64,000 bases of DNA from Apodemus sylvaticus. Taxonomy: Eukaryota > Chordata > Mammalia > Rodentia > Muridae. This document shows positions 34,567 through 45,616 of this stretch, in pieces. Within the stretch, counting starts at the first letter, position 1. The number at the start of each line of letters is the position of its first letter. The DNA is taken from contig NC_067473.1 in NCBI RefSeq assembly GCF_947179515.1, forward strand, positions 69,785,534 through 69,849,533. Direction: 5' to 3'. The notes beneath the pieces are model-generated. The model saw only the letters and a list, made by a program, of their open reading frames with translations. It was not told where the DNA came from and ran no database searches. Made by a program: the position numbers and the translations under genes.

Positions 34567-34901
34567 AACATATTGGAACAACAATATGAATCACCCAGTA
34601 CCTACCCCCAGAGCTCCCAGGGACTAAACTACGAACCAAAGAGTACACATAAAGGAACTCATGGCTCTAGATGCAGCAGACGATGATTTTGGTGAACATC
34701 AAAGGGAGGAGAGGCCTTTGGTCCTGAGAAGGTTAGATGCCCCAGTTTAGAGAAATGCCTGGACAGGGAAGCTAGGGTGAGTGGATTGTTGAGCAGGGGA
34801 AGGAGTGATGGATGAGGGGATCTTCAGAGGGGAAACCAGGAAAGGGAACAACATTTGAAATGTAATTAAAAATGTATCTAAAAGAAATAACATATTGAAA
34901 C
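34567..34901 (+). mobile_element. Severely truncated L1 3' UTR with 13-bp TSD
   Basis: About 309 bp of L1 3' UTR (34580-34888) from 'aacaatatgaatcacc' to 'aaatgtaattaaaaatgtatc'. It lies between AACATATTGGAAC (34567-34579) and AACATATTGAAAC (34889-34901), a TSD with one mismatch. Confidence 0.9.
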
Positions 34902-34983
34902 CAATATGTCAAAACAGTATTTTCTGGATATAATAGAAGAATTGCACATATAAACAGGCAGGAACCATGACTCTCTAAACAAG

Positions 34984-35446
34984 ATCAACCTAGTATCAGT
35001 CCTCAGGAATCTCAGTGTGAAGTGAAGAGGTCAGGAAGACCTCTAGTTGAGTAAATATTGGCAACTAATGGAGGCTGAAAGAAAGAATCCACTTCCTACA
35101 GAATTTCTGCTCCTAGAAGCCTACCCATGCTGTACTAGCAAGACTGCCAATAAATGTAATTGATGTATTTGTGAGAAATTCTTTAGTGGACTAAGACAAA
35201 AGTGTTTATCGTAGCATTTAGGCAATATCTGTATTAGTGGGCTTCTACCTGTGACCTCTGAGATGATGTCATTTTCATAGTGCCATCTAAAGCTCAGCCA
35301 TGCCTGCTCCAGCTGAAGCTCACTTCAGGATCCTAGGAGCTGACAGCCAGGGGATTACTACACAGCAGCAACCAAGTAGGAACAGGATCTTTATTCTTTG
35401 TTTACTCCACATAGAAAATATAGATATGCAAACAATTCAAATATTG
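34984..35446 (+). repeat. Left arm of a long inverted repeat
   Basis: The reverse complement of this 463-bp block recurs at 37299-37763 with a few small indels and scattered substitutions. Within the arms, the last 170 bp (35280-35446, ending 'gcaaacaattcaaatattg') are almost identical between copies. At its right edge it passes directly into a sense L1 3' UTR. The repeat family is not recognised. It carries AATAAA on the minus strand (near 35389). See the finding on the inverted repeat. Confidence 0.9.
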
Positions 35447-36240
35447 AAAGAGATTCTCAGGACTCAAAGGGAGGGACCATAGATGAAATGCCAAAAGGTA
35501 GGGAGAGGGAACTGACAGAGCCCACCTCCAGCAGGAAGACAGGGCATCAATTGATGGGGTGGGGACATTCCACAGTCACAACTCTGATCCCTAATTGTTT
35601 CTGTCTGAAAGAATTACAGGGATGGAAAAGGAGAGAAGCCTGAGGAAAAGAAGGTCCAGTGACAGGCCAAAGGTGAGAACTAGCTCAAGGGGAGGTCCCA
35701 AGGCCTGACACCATAACTGAGGCTATGGAGCATTTCACAAAGGGACCTAGCATTACTGCACTCCGGAAGACCCAAAAAGCAGATAAAAGAGTCAGATGCA
35801 GATATTTGCACCCAACCAATGGTCAGAAGCAGCTGACTATTGTTGTTGAATTAGGGAAGGGTGAAAAAAGCTGAGGAGAAAGGTGACCATATAGGACCAT
35901 CTGGATCCCTGAGATCTCTTAATTACTGAACCACCAAACAAGCAGCATATACCAAATTACTGAACCACCAAACAAGCAGCATATACCAGCTGATATGAGG
36001 CCCCCGACACACAGGCAGTAGAGGACTGCTGGGTCTGTGTTCATTCAGAGATGATGCACTTAATCTTCAAGAGACAGGAGGCCCCTAGGGAGTTTAGAGG
36101 CCTGGTGGGGTGGAGGATGAGGACATCCACATGGAGGCAGGGGCATGGGAAGGAGGTATGGGATGCAGAACAGTCAGAGGGATAAAATGTGGAGTGTAAA
36201 TAAATAAATAAATAAATAAATAGTTTTTTTTAAAAAATTA
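35447..36240 (+). mobile_element. Old L1 3' UTR with (AAAT)n tail
   Basis: Sense 3' UTR of Lx style: 'ggagggaccatagatgaaatgcc', 'gtcagatgcagatatttgcaccc', 'gctgatatgaggcccccgacac' and 'atgatgcacttaatcttcaag', ending with (AAAT)n at 36198-36222 and more A. A 31-33-bp unit (attactgaaccaccaaacaagc...) is tandemly duplicated at about 35922-35987. Confidence 0.8.
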
Positions 36241-37298
36241 GATCATCATTTTTCAGTTTTACTTTCTACAAACTCTGTTTCATAAGGGGAAATAGCTGGA
36301 ATGAGATATGTTATAGTCATCAAACACAGCACAAAATCATGTAGAATAAGTCATTTGTCAGTGAAATGTAATACTTTAGATTTTGTATACATGACTCCAC
36401 AATTTAAAGAAAATACATCTTTTAATGAAAAGACTGTCAAACCTATTTCTGATCTATTTTGTATTTGTGCTATTTTCTACAGTATCATTATTGTGCATAT
36501 ATAGTTAAATTAACAGCCTAAAAAATAATCTCTGAAATGTGTGTTTCTTTAGTTTAAGATCTGAAAACACTGAAAGAATAAAGGCCTATGCTATTTTAGA
36601 TAAGAGGATTTTGTACATTAATACTATAAATGTTATTTCTGTTGCATGAAGGGGTGAAGAAAAAGCAAGATACATATGCCTCATCTTTATTCTTTCCACC
36701 TGATCAAAGTCAATGACAAACCTTGAATCAATTTTAGTACCAGAAATCCTTTGTGTTTTCTAAGTATTCAGCATTACAGGCTCAAATTTGCTCCATTGTG
36801 AATTTACACTACTTTTCCTTACATTCGTTATCTTCTTATTTGGGCAAGGGTATTATTTTAATTGAAAAAATGATGTTCCTTAGGGCAACTTTAAAGTTAG
36901 AACTCACCCCTACTGTCCTTTTCTGCACACCCTGCCTTGCCCATATATGGTTCAGATTTCATTCTCTACAAATTCAGGGTGTGATAAAATTTTCAGTTTT
37001 GTTCATATTCTTTCGGTGCAGAACACATTTCATCTACAGCTTTGTCTATTTCTTCTACATTAAATGTCCCTGCAGGTCTCATAGTTAGGGTCTGATAATC
37101 TCACACCCTTCAACAGGTACAAAGTTTTGCAAATCCTCTCTTGCTACACTGAGACTAAACACCACCCATTCTTTTCTTGTTCAGAGACTTTCCTTTATCC
37201 GTCATGGCATTTAGTCTCCTCCTTAAAGTATTTTTAACCGTTTTAAATGATCTTTTCAAAAGTAGCCATAATAGCCTATTTTAGAATATGTGATTTTC
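36241..37298. other. Loop of the inverted repeat, nothing recognised
   Basis: AT-rich DNA between an L1 tail and the right arm. A 111-codon plus-strand frame (36753-37088) has no recognisable family. Confidence 0.5.
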
Positions 37299-37763
37299 CA
37301 ATATTTGAATTGTTTGCATATCTATATTTTCTATGTGGAGTAAACAAAGAATAAAGATCCTGTTCCTACTTGGTTGCTGCTGTGTAGTAATCCCCTGGCT
37401 GTCAGCTCCTGAGATCCTGAAGTGAGCTTCAGCTGCAGCAGCCATGGCTGAGCTTTAGCTGGCACTATGAAAATGACATCATCTCAGCGGTCACAGGTAG
37501 AAGCCCACTAATACAGATATTGCCTAAATGCTATGATAAACATTTTTGTCTTAGTCCCACTAAAGAATTTCTCCCAAATGCATCTATTACATTAATTAAA
37601 AAACTCACTAGTACAGAATGGGTAGCCTCCTGTCACAGAAACTCTGAAGGAAGTGGACTCTTTGTCTCTCAGCATCTATCAGTTGCCAATATTTACTCAA
37701 CTAGAGGTCTTCCTGACATCTTCACTTTACACTGAGATTCCTGTGGACTGATACTTGGTTGAT
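37299..37763 (-). repeat. Right arm of the long inverted repeat
   Basis: Reverse-complement partner of 34984-35446, 465 bp. On the plus strand it carries AATAAAGATCC (37351-37361) like a polyadenylation signal. At its right edge it passes directly into antisense L1 ORF2 (tgattctgccaatccatgaac). The homology stops within a few bases of both L1 junctions. Confidence 0.9.
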
Positions 37764-38688
37764 TCTGCCAATCCATGAACATGGGAGATCTCTCCATTGC
37801 CTGAGATCTTCTTTGATTTCTTTCTTGAGAGATTTACAGTTGCTGTGATACAGAGTTTTCTCTTGTTTGGTCAGAGTTACCCCAAGATATTTCATATCAT
37901 TTGTGGCTCTCATGAAGGGAGTGGTTTCCTTAATTTCTTTCTCAGCCTGTTTTATCATTTGTATAATAGATGGCTACTTATTTATTTGAGTTAATTTTAT
38001 ATCCAGCCACTTTGCTGAAGTTGTTTATCAGCTGGAGAATTCCTCTGGTAGAATTTTTGTGGTGGCTTATGTAAACTATCATATCATCTGCAAATAGGGG
38101 TACCTTTCCTTCATCTTTGCCAGTTTGTATCCATTTGATCTCTTTTTGTTTTCTTAGTGTTCTAGCTAGCACTTTGAATATTATATTGATTAGATATGGG
38201 GAGAGTGGGCATCCTTCTTTTGTCGCCAATTTTAGTGGGATTGCTTCAAGTATGTCTCCATTTAATTTGATATTGGCCATTGGTCTGCCATAAATTGCTT
38301 TTATTATGTTTAGGTATGGGCCTATAGTATCTGATATCTCCAATATTTTTAACATGAAAGGATATTTTGTTAAATGCTTTTTCTGCATCTAAGGAGATGA
38401 CTGTGATTTTTTTCTTTCAGTTTGTTTATATAGTTGATTTTGTTAATGGATTTTTGTATATTAAAACAACCTTGCATCCCTGAGATGACGCCTACTTGAT
38501 CATGGTGAATGATGGTTTTAATTTGTTCTAGGATTCAGTTTGCAAGAACTTTATTGAGTATTTTTGCATGGATATTCATAAGCAAGATTGGTCTGAAGTT
38601 CTCTTTTTTGATTGGGACTTGGTGTGGTTTAGGTATCAGAGTAATTGTGGCTTCATAAAATGAATTAAATAGTTTTCCTTCTGTTTCC
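37764..38688 (-). mobile_element. Internal L1 ORF2 fragment (reverse-transcriptase region), antisense
   Basis: Contains the reverse-transcriptase palm with 'LFADDMIVYISH' in a 136-codon minus-strand frame (37978-38388), plus flanking frames 37722-37958 and 38535-38735. It lacks a 3' UTR on the left (replaced by the inverted-repeat arm) and ends on the right in a (TTCC)n tract. The sequence is more diverged than the L1s at 10180 and 45617, so it is an older copy. Confidence 0.9.
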
Positions 38689-38831
38689 ATTCCTTCCTTC
38701 CTTTTCTCCCTTCCTTCCTTCCTTCCTTCCTTCATTTCTTCTTTCCTTCCCTTCCTTCCTTCCTTCCTTCCTTCCTTCTTTCTTCCATCCTTTCTTCTAT
38801 CCTTTCTTTCTCCTTTTTTTCCTTCCTTTCT
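38689..38831. repeat. (TTCC)n tract
   Basis: Imperfect TTCC/TTCTT repeats of about 140 bp replacing the L1 ORF2 sequence at 'ctgtttccattccttcc'. The repeat probably grew from that short TTCC seed. Confidence 0.95.
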
Positions 38832-38834
38832 TTC

Positions 38835-38975
38835 TTCATTTTTTTATATAATTCTAAGACTGAGTCTCACTTTATAGATTACATTGTTATACAACTCACT
38901 GTGCAATCTAGACTGGACTTGAATTTGTGGCAATCCTTCTGTCTCAATGCTAGGATTACAGGCACTTTCTATTAG
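38835..38975 (-). mobile_element. Old B1-like SINE, antisense
   Basis: Reads 'aagactgagtctcactttatag', 'actcactgtgcaatctagactgg', 'cttgaatttgtggcaatccttc' and 'tcaatgctaggattacagg', the antisense layout of a monomeric 7SL-derived SINE. It is diverged enough to be a proto-B1. Confidence 0.7.
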
Positions 38976-39519
38976 ATTTTGTCTCACATTGAATTTTTAA
39001 TATGTCTCCAATAATCATTATTATTAGAAAAAGTTGAAAGCAATGTATTTTTGAAAGACTGAACACATGGCTCTTTTTTGAAAATAGTAAGGTCTCAATA
39101 TTTGATATTTAAATAAACCCAAGATCTTTATATATTCTCATTGTCCACAAAATTCTGATACATAAGAGAAAAAATAAAATCATAATTTTATTTCTTAATA
39201 TACATTTTTCATAAAATAAGATGTTATACAATATTAGCCTATAATGACACAAACTATTTAAATTTAAGTCAGTCATCTTACAATAGATATTTCCTACCAC
39301 AAACTGTTAATTATTTTAAATATAAATTCAGTAGTCCATAGCATAAACTATCACTGATAATTAATGTTCTAAAGAAGGAATGAAATTGCAATGGAAAAAG
39401 ATTGGAATGAGATAAATTTAGATGTTTCCAAATTCCACATCATATAAAAAAACAAGTCTTTGGTCCATTGATGCATATACAAATAAATAGTTCACATCAG
39501 ACAGTTCAAAGCATTTTTT
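38976..39519. other. AT-rich DNA, nothing recognised
   Basis: No feature visible. Confidence 0.5.
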
Positions 39520-39663
39520 TTTGTCCCCGATTTTAGTGGGATTGCTTCAAGTATGTCTCCATTTAATCTGATATTGGCCATTGGTTTGCCATAAATTGCT
39601 TTTATAGTGTTTAGGTATGGGCCTAGAGTGTCTAATATCTCCAATATTTTTAACATGAAAGGG
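39520..39663 (-). mobile_element. Isolated 140-bp internal L1 ORF2 fragment
   Basis: 'ccgattttagtgggattgc' to 'atatttttaacatgaaagg' matches 38228-38362 almost base for base in the same orientation, with no flanking L1. A run of T (39513-39521) precedes it. Confidence 0.85.
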
Positions 39664-40680
39664 CAAATTTAAACTGCAAATAAAAGCTCCTCTGAGGAGG
39701 CTTGAGAGATGCATTAATCTATAGGTGTGCTGATATATCACTGGGGATCAGTTTAAAACTATGTCTGTGTATAAGAATACACTAATTTCTCATGTGACTG
39801 ACCTAGCCTCACTTACTTAGCTCCACTAATGAAACCATGAATGAGTTCAGTCTCTTGAAGCAGGCATTAAAGTCAATCAAAAAAATGTTTGGTTACTCCC
39901 ATAACATTCTTGTTAGCATTGTTTCAGTATGCTTTTCCTGCCAGCTCTGTTGTGATGACAGCTTACAGGTTTCACACTAGAAAATTCTGTTGAAGACATT
40001 TTTCTATGGTGTGTGCCAACTGCAGACACCATGAAAACTTGCCAGGAGGCTTGGATCTTCTGTTATTTTTCCATTTTCTATTATTCAAGTACGATGTTTT
40101 TAACACTGGTCGAATAACCAAGAACACCAATGACCTATAAAATTGTTAAGGGGTGTTCTATGAGATCAGCCAGTCAACAAGTCCAAAGATCTTTCTTGCA
40201 TGAGACTTATCATTTGCTATCCTAATGTTTCTGAGAGAAACACTGCCTCCTGTTACATGATGATTCCATTCAGATTTTTTATATATGTACAAGCATATAT
40301 TAAAGAAGCTTCAAAAGTAATAATCTTCCATTTGGCTAAAATAGGTAATAAATATTTTGATACTGTTTTTTTCCTTTCTTTTGTATCATAAAAGTTCATA
40401 GCATTCTAATCTTTAAAGGTAAAGTCATATTGATTGTATGAAAAATTTCATATGTATATATTTACACTTTGGTGGAATTAAACTATAAACATAAATAAAA
40501 CCAAGTATATAAACTTTAAAGTGATTGGAAACTTATAATCTTTTTCTAATTCTATCCATAAAATAATTTAGGTAGCACTTCTCTAGAGAATTCCTATTCA
40601 CCTTTGGGGAATTATGCATGTTATATTTATCCGAGTAACCTTTTTCTCAGAATGTTGCTTCTTGCTTAACTATCTTTTTC
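39664..40680. other. AT-rich DNA, nothing recognised
   Basis: No gene, SINE or LTR visible. Confidence 0.5.
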
Positions 40681-40719
40681 TTCCTTCCTTCCTTCCTTCC
40701 TTCCTTCCTTCCTTCCTTC
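40681..40719. repeat. (TTCC)n microsatellite
   Basis: About nine pure TTCC units, 50 bp upstream of the L1 fragment at 40779. Confidence 0.97.
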
Positions 40720-40769
40720 TTTTGTTGTTGCTTTTTGGCTATTGCGTTGAAAACATATTTCTTCCCTTT

Positions 40770-41374
40770 AAAACAACTGGAATTAGCTAAAATACCCCCC
40801 AAAGGGGAGGGAGAACATGTCAAGAGATCATATCCAGAGGTTACACATGGCCATCCGCTTAAGGGTGGGACCACTTACCCAACTCCAAAATTTTAACCCA
40901 GAATCGCTCTTGCTTAAAGGAAATACAGGGAAAAAAGTCCCCCATTTGGGGATCCATCCCACATGAAGACACGAAACCCAGACACTATTGCTTATGGCAA
41001 GAATTGCTGACTGACAGGAGCCTGATACAGCTGTCTCCTGAGGGACTCTGCCAAAGCTTGACAAGTACAAATGCAGCTGCTCACAGCCAACCATAGGACT
41101 GAGCACAGAGACCCCAATGGATGGGTTAGGGGAAGCACTGATGGAGCTGAAGGAGCCTTATCTGTCATTAGTAGGAGAGGAAGCCCTCTGACCTTTGAAG
41201 GCTTGATGCCTCAGTGTAGAGAAATTCTGGGGCAGTGAGGTGGAAGTGGGTAGGTGGTTGAGTGAGCACCTTCATAGAAGCAGTGTGGAATGGGATAGGG
41301 GGTTGTAGATGGGCATCCAGGGAAGGGGATAATATTTGAAATGTAAATAAATAAAATATCCAATAAAAACAACT
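40770..41374 (+). mobile_element. 5'-truncated L1 3' UTR with short TSD
   Basis: L1 3' UTR (40779-41365) from 'ggaattagctaaaatacc' through 'acgaaacccagacactattgc' to 'aaataaaatatccaataa'. AAAACAACT at 40770-40778 and 41366-41374 is the probable TSD, though part of it overlaps the A-tail. Confidence 0.85.
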
Positions 41375-42602
41375 AATATTTCTGTGATAACCTCTCACTG
41401 AGTGCCATAGACACTTGAATTTATGCTTTAAAATATTGGTTTCAAAGGTGCTCTATTGCCAATTATGGGCCTAAACCATAGCATGTGCTTGGTACATCAT
41501 TGTAAACAAATCCATGAATTTTCTCAAGTTATACAACCCTGTAAATTCTGCAATATGTTAATTCTTGAAGACCTTCCATTTAGGTAGTCACCATATCCAA
41601 CCCATCTATTTGCTCTCTAAATCTTCTATAACCATTTAATTTTTCAAAAGTTCTCATCATAACAACATGTGTATGGAAAGCAATTAAGAAACACAAAATT
41701 CAATATCCCAGGCACAATTCCTTGCTGCCCAGGCACCACACTATTTATATTTGTGAAATAAATTTATGTGTTAGATTTCTGGTTTTATCCTTTATTATAG
41801 CTTGACTTTAAATATGTTAGAGCATTTATGAATATCTCACTAAGTATAAAGATATCTCTGTATTTGCTGTTGAGTTTGGATATAAATGAACACTATTTTA
41901 ATGTTCAGATTTTGTCTCTAATATAAAATAAAATAAAAGCTGCAGTCAATGGAAATAACACAAACCCTACAGGTTGTCAACATGAATAATTTAAGAGATA
42001 TTTGAGTGTTCAGCCCTAAATTGGAAACTTATATCACCACCTCCCAAGGCATAGTAATCATATACGAAGGGAGGGCTTGAATATTATAAGGGCTAGATGC
42101 CTTTTAAAAGTATGCAAAAACATGTGTTTTCCTGGTCAAAACAGAGAAATTGCATATATGAACTGAAAGTATCTGTGAATGTATGCAGGAGACCAGCACT
42201 TGATCAAGACAAGCAAAATATAAACAGGGTGATTGCAGATGGGAAAAGAAGAATCAGTTTTCTTCAGAGATGTGCTTTACAAGCTACGCATGCTCCTGTA
42301 TAAGACCTTGCACCCATGTACATGATGACATTACTAAGGGGAATTTTTGTGTTTAAAATACAAAAGGAGAACACTTGAAACTGTGAATGCTTTCAGGATA
42401 TACTAGGACTTGCTGATTACATGCATCCAGAATTAATATCTTTAATAGAAAATTAATGGCTATACCCATTCACATGCACAAAACACTAAATCAATGACTC
42501 TTGGATGTCAGTGTGCAAACTCTCTCCTTCACTCAATCCAAGATGAAATGCCATCCCAAGTTTCACTATGGAATGGATCTCCAATTCTCCACAGTATAAA
42601 GC
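41375..42602. other. AT-rich DNA, nothing recognised
   Basis: No feature beyond short chance frames. The piece 42480-42602 may be a diverged extension of the L1 that follows. Confidence 0.45.
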
Positions 42603-43228
42603 CAGCGTCTGAAGGAAAGACCATCCAGATACTACCCCATCTAGGAATCTATCCCATATAGAATTACAAAACCCAGACATTATTGTGGATGCCCACAAGT
42701 GTTTGCTGACAGGAGCAGAATACAGCAGCCACCAGGAAGGCTCTGCTAGTACATGACAAATACAGAGGGGGAATCTCTCAGCCAACCATTGAACTGAGCA
42801 CAGAGAACATTTGGGAGCACAGGGTCCCCATTGAGTGAAATAGAGAAAGGACCAAAGGAGTTGAAGGGGTGTGAAGCAACATAGGAGGAACAACAATATG
42901 AGTCACCAAGTACTCCCAGAACTCCCAGGGACAAAACCGTCAACCAAAGAGTACACTTGGAGTTACTCATGGCCCCAGACACATCAGAAGCAGAGGATGA
43001 TCTTGTTGGACACCAAATGGGGGAGAGGCCCTTGGTCCTGGAAAGATTTGATACCGTAGTGTAGAGGAATACTAGGACAGGGAAGTGGGAGTGGGTTGAT
43101 TGGGGAAGGGAAGATGACTTACTGGATTTTCGCTGGAGGGAGGAACCAGGAAAGGGGACAAAATGTGAAGTGTAAATAAAGAATATACCTAATAAAAAAC
43201 AAGAAACAAACAAACAAACAAACAAAAG
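42603..43228 (+). mobile_element. 5'-truncated L1 3' UTR with (CAAA)n tail
   Basis: Sense L1 3' UTR: 'gaaggaaagaccatccagatac', 'acaaaacccagacattattg', 'gaacaacaatatgagtcacc' and 'gtgtaaataaagaatatacc', then (CAAA)n to about 43228. The long minus-strand frames over it (136 and 159 codons) are antisense shadows. Confidence 0.88.
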
Positions 43229-43664
43229 CTATCTTTGGCTATCTGGCTTACTCTTCTCATATAGCTAGATCTCAGCTGTTGGTTTTTTCAATTCCAAAGG
43301 AAGAACTTGAATTTCAATCTTTATCTCAATATTTATTTCTGCACCAATGAAGCAATACAGAGGTGGGGCAAGATATAAGCAGTAAATGCACAGGATATGG
43401 TCATGACTATCTTGTCAAATGATGGACCCAGATACATAGGGATCTGAGCCATACTCTTTATGGATATCTTGTCAAATGATAGATCAGGACATACAGAGAT
43501 CTGGGCTTTATACTCACATTCATTATCGGAAATGTTGAGCAGGCTCTAAAATAACAAAAAAGGATAGATAGAATTGCATTACTTTTCACCCTCCATATTA
43601 CAACAGAATCAATATTGATCTAGGTGGGCTTGAAAATATTTAGTATTGTCTTCATAATCATAAA
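43229..43664. other. Spacer, nothing recognised
   Basis: Contains a local near-repeat 'atcttgtcaaatgatggaccca / atcttgtcaaatgatagatca' (43410 and 43467). No gene or element is supported. Confidence 0.5.
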
Positions 43665-43937
43665 AGGGCTGTATCTTTTTTTTCTTTTTTTTTATTTGAT
43701 ATATGTTTTATTTACATTTCAAATGATTTCCCCTTTTCTGAAATCTCCCCACTCCCTGAAAGTCCCATAAGTTCCCTTCCCTCCCCCTGTTCTCCCACCC
43801 ACGCCTTCCCACTTCCTTGTTCTGGTTTTGCTCTATACTGCTACACTGAGTCTTTACAGAACAATGGACCACTCCTCCATTTGTCTTGTACCTCATTTGA
43901 TGTGTGGATTATGTTTTGGGTATTCCAGGTTTCTAAG

Positions 43938-44399
43938 TTAATATCCACTTATTAGTGAGTGCATACCATGAATGATCTTTTGAGACTGGGTTGCCTCACT
44001 TAATATGATGTTCTCCAGCTCTATACATTTGCCTGAGAATTTCATGAATTCATTGTTTCTAATGGCTGAATAATATTCCACTGTGTCTATATACCACATT
44101 TTTTGCATCCATTCTTCTGTTGAGGGATACCTGGGTTCTTTCCAGCTTCTGGCAATTATAAATAGGGCTGCTATGAACATACTGGAGCAGGTATCCTTAT
44201 TAAATGCTGGGGAATCCTCTGGGTATGTGCCCAGAAGTGATATAGCAGGATCTTCTGGAAGTGAGCTGCACAGTTTTCTGAGGAACCTCCAGACTGATTT
44301 CCAGAGTGGTTCTACCAATTTGCAACCCCACCAGCAGTGGAGGAATGTGCCTCTTTCTCCATATCCGCACCAACACTTGCTCTCTCCTGTAGGCTTCTT
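43938..44399 (-). pseudogene. L1 ORF2 carboxy-terminal end of the chimera
   Basis: A 126-codon frame (44318-43938) covers the region from 'MVEPLWKSVWRFLRKL' to the terminal 'HSLISGY'. It includes 'YSAIRNNEFMKF', the standard murid ORF2 end. Upstream it breaks off at 44399, where ORF1 sequence of another L1 begins, sharing the three bases CTG (CAG on the coding strand) at the junction. Confidence 0.92.
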
Positions 44400-45190
44400 G
44401 TATATTCATGGGCATCTCTCTCTTTAGGTTAGGGAAGTTTTCTTCCATACTTTTATTGAAGATATTTGCTGGCCCTTTAAGTTTTAAATCTTCACTCTCA
44501 TCTATGCCTATAATCCTTAGGTTTGGTCTTCTCATTGTGTCCTGGATTTCCTGGATATTTTGGGTTACAAGCTTTTTGCATTTTGCATTTTCTTTAACTG
44601 TTGAGTCCATGGTTTCTATGGAATCTTCAACATTGGAGATTCTTTCTTCTATCTCTTGTATTCTGTTGTTGATATTTGCTTCTCCGTCCCCTGATTTCTT
44701 CCCAAGGCTTTCTATCTCCAAAGTTGTCTCCCTTTGAGTTTTCTTGGTTGTTTCTACTTCTGATTTTAGATCCTGGATGGTTTTGCTTAGCTCCTTCACT
44801 TGCTTGTTTGTGCTTTCCTGTAATTCTTTAAGAGATTTTTGTGTTTCCTCTTTCATGACCTCAGCCTGTTGACCAAAGTTCTCCTGTATTTCTTTAAGTG
44901 TTTATTGTGTTTCCTCATTATTGGCTTTTGTATTCTCCTGGATTTCTTTCAATGATTTGTGTGTTTCCCTTGCAAGGGCTTCTAACTTTTGATCCATTTT
45001 CTCCTGAATTTCTTTAAGTATGTCCTTCATGTGTTCCTGTACCAGCATCATGACCAGTGATTTTAAATCCAAATCTTGTTTTACTGGTGATGGGGTATCC
45101 AGGACATGCTGGTAGAGGAGAATTGGGTTCAGATGTTGCCATATTGCCTTGATTTTTGTTAGTGACGTTCCTGCGTTTGCCTTTTGCTAT
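44400..45190 (-). pseudogene. Inserted L1 ORF1 segment (amino-terminal two thirds)
   Basis: Coiled-coil ORF1 like that of the 10180 element: 'KEETQKSLKELQES', 'QDLKSEVETTKKTQRETTLE' and 'NLRIIGIDESEDLKLKG', ending at 'MNIQEAYR' where ORF2 sequence takes over. A 218-codon frame (44856-44200) runs through the junction and reads the ORF2 end out of frame. The family start codon is ATA instead of ATG (about 45190). The 2-nt loss seen near 15405 is present here at 45088-45096. A stop replaces a codon at the A-rich site near 44903. Confidence 0.88.
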
Positions 45191-45616
45191 CTAGTTCGCA
45201 CTGGTGTTAGTTGGTCTTGTCAGTGCTGGACTCACCAGTGCAAGCTGCCCCTTCCCAGGAGGCCTCTGGTGCACAGCTTACCTCCTGCACTGAGCTGTGC
45301 TGCGAGCCCCAGACTGCCTCTGGGTGCACACTGGGTCTCCCGCACTTCCTGGAGACCGAGCCCTGTGGCCCTGGCCATTCAGATCCCAAAGCAGGCACCC
45401 GAAGGCTCCCGCTGGGGCCCACTGGATTCACAGGAGCACACCGAATTCTCCCCACTGGCCGCCCGGAAGCCCCTCTTGCCTCTTGCAGGACCTGGAAATG
45501 TGGTGTTGCCGCCCAGGCTAATCTGGATCCAGAAGCGGAGAAAGTTGAGCTGAGGGCTCCCGCCAGAGGCCTCAGGACTTCAAGTCTCCATCTTTAATAA
45601 TCCCTCTCGCCCAAGC
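45191..45616 (-). promoter_or_regulatory. L1 5' UTR carried inside the chimera
   Basis: GC-rich block similar to 15504-15833 but with about 80 extra bases (near 45290-45370) and about 25 extra bases at the far end. It ends at 45616 with minus-strand GCTTGGGCGAGAGGG, after which host ORF2 sequence (aagttgagc on plus) begins. If this is the true L1 RNA 5' end, the junction is where a reverse transcriptase would run off its template. Confidence 0.75.

Noticed and set aside
34984..37763. Interpreting the inverted repeat as one DNA transposon with long terminal inverted repeats
   Set aside because: No TSD at the outer edges, no transposase, and one arm is fused directly to L1 ORF2 while the other is fused to an L1 3' UTR.
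44390..44405. Splicing within L1 RNA as the cause of the ORF1-ORF2 join
   Set aside because: The acceptor side has AG, but the ORF1 side lacks a GT donor in the related copies; microhomology explains the join better.
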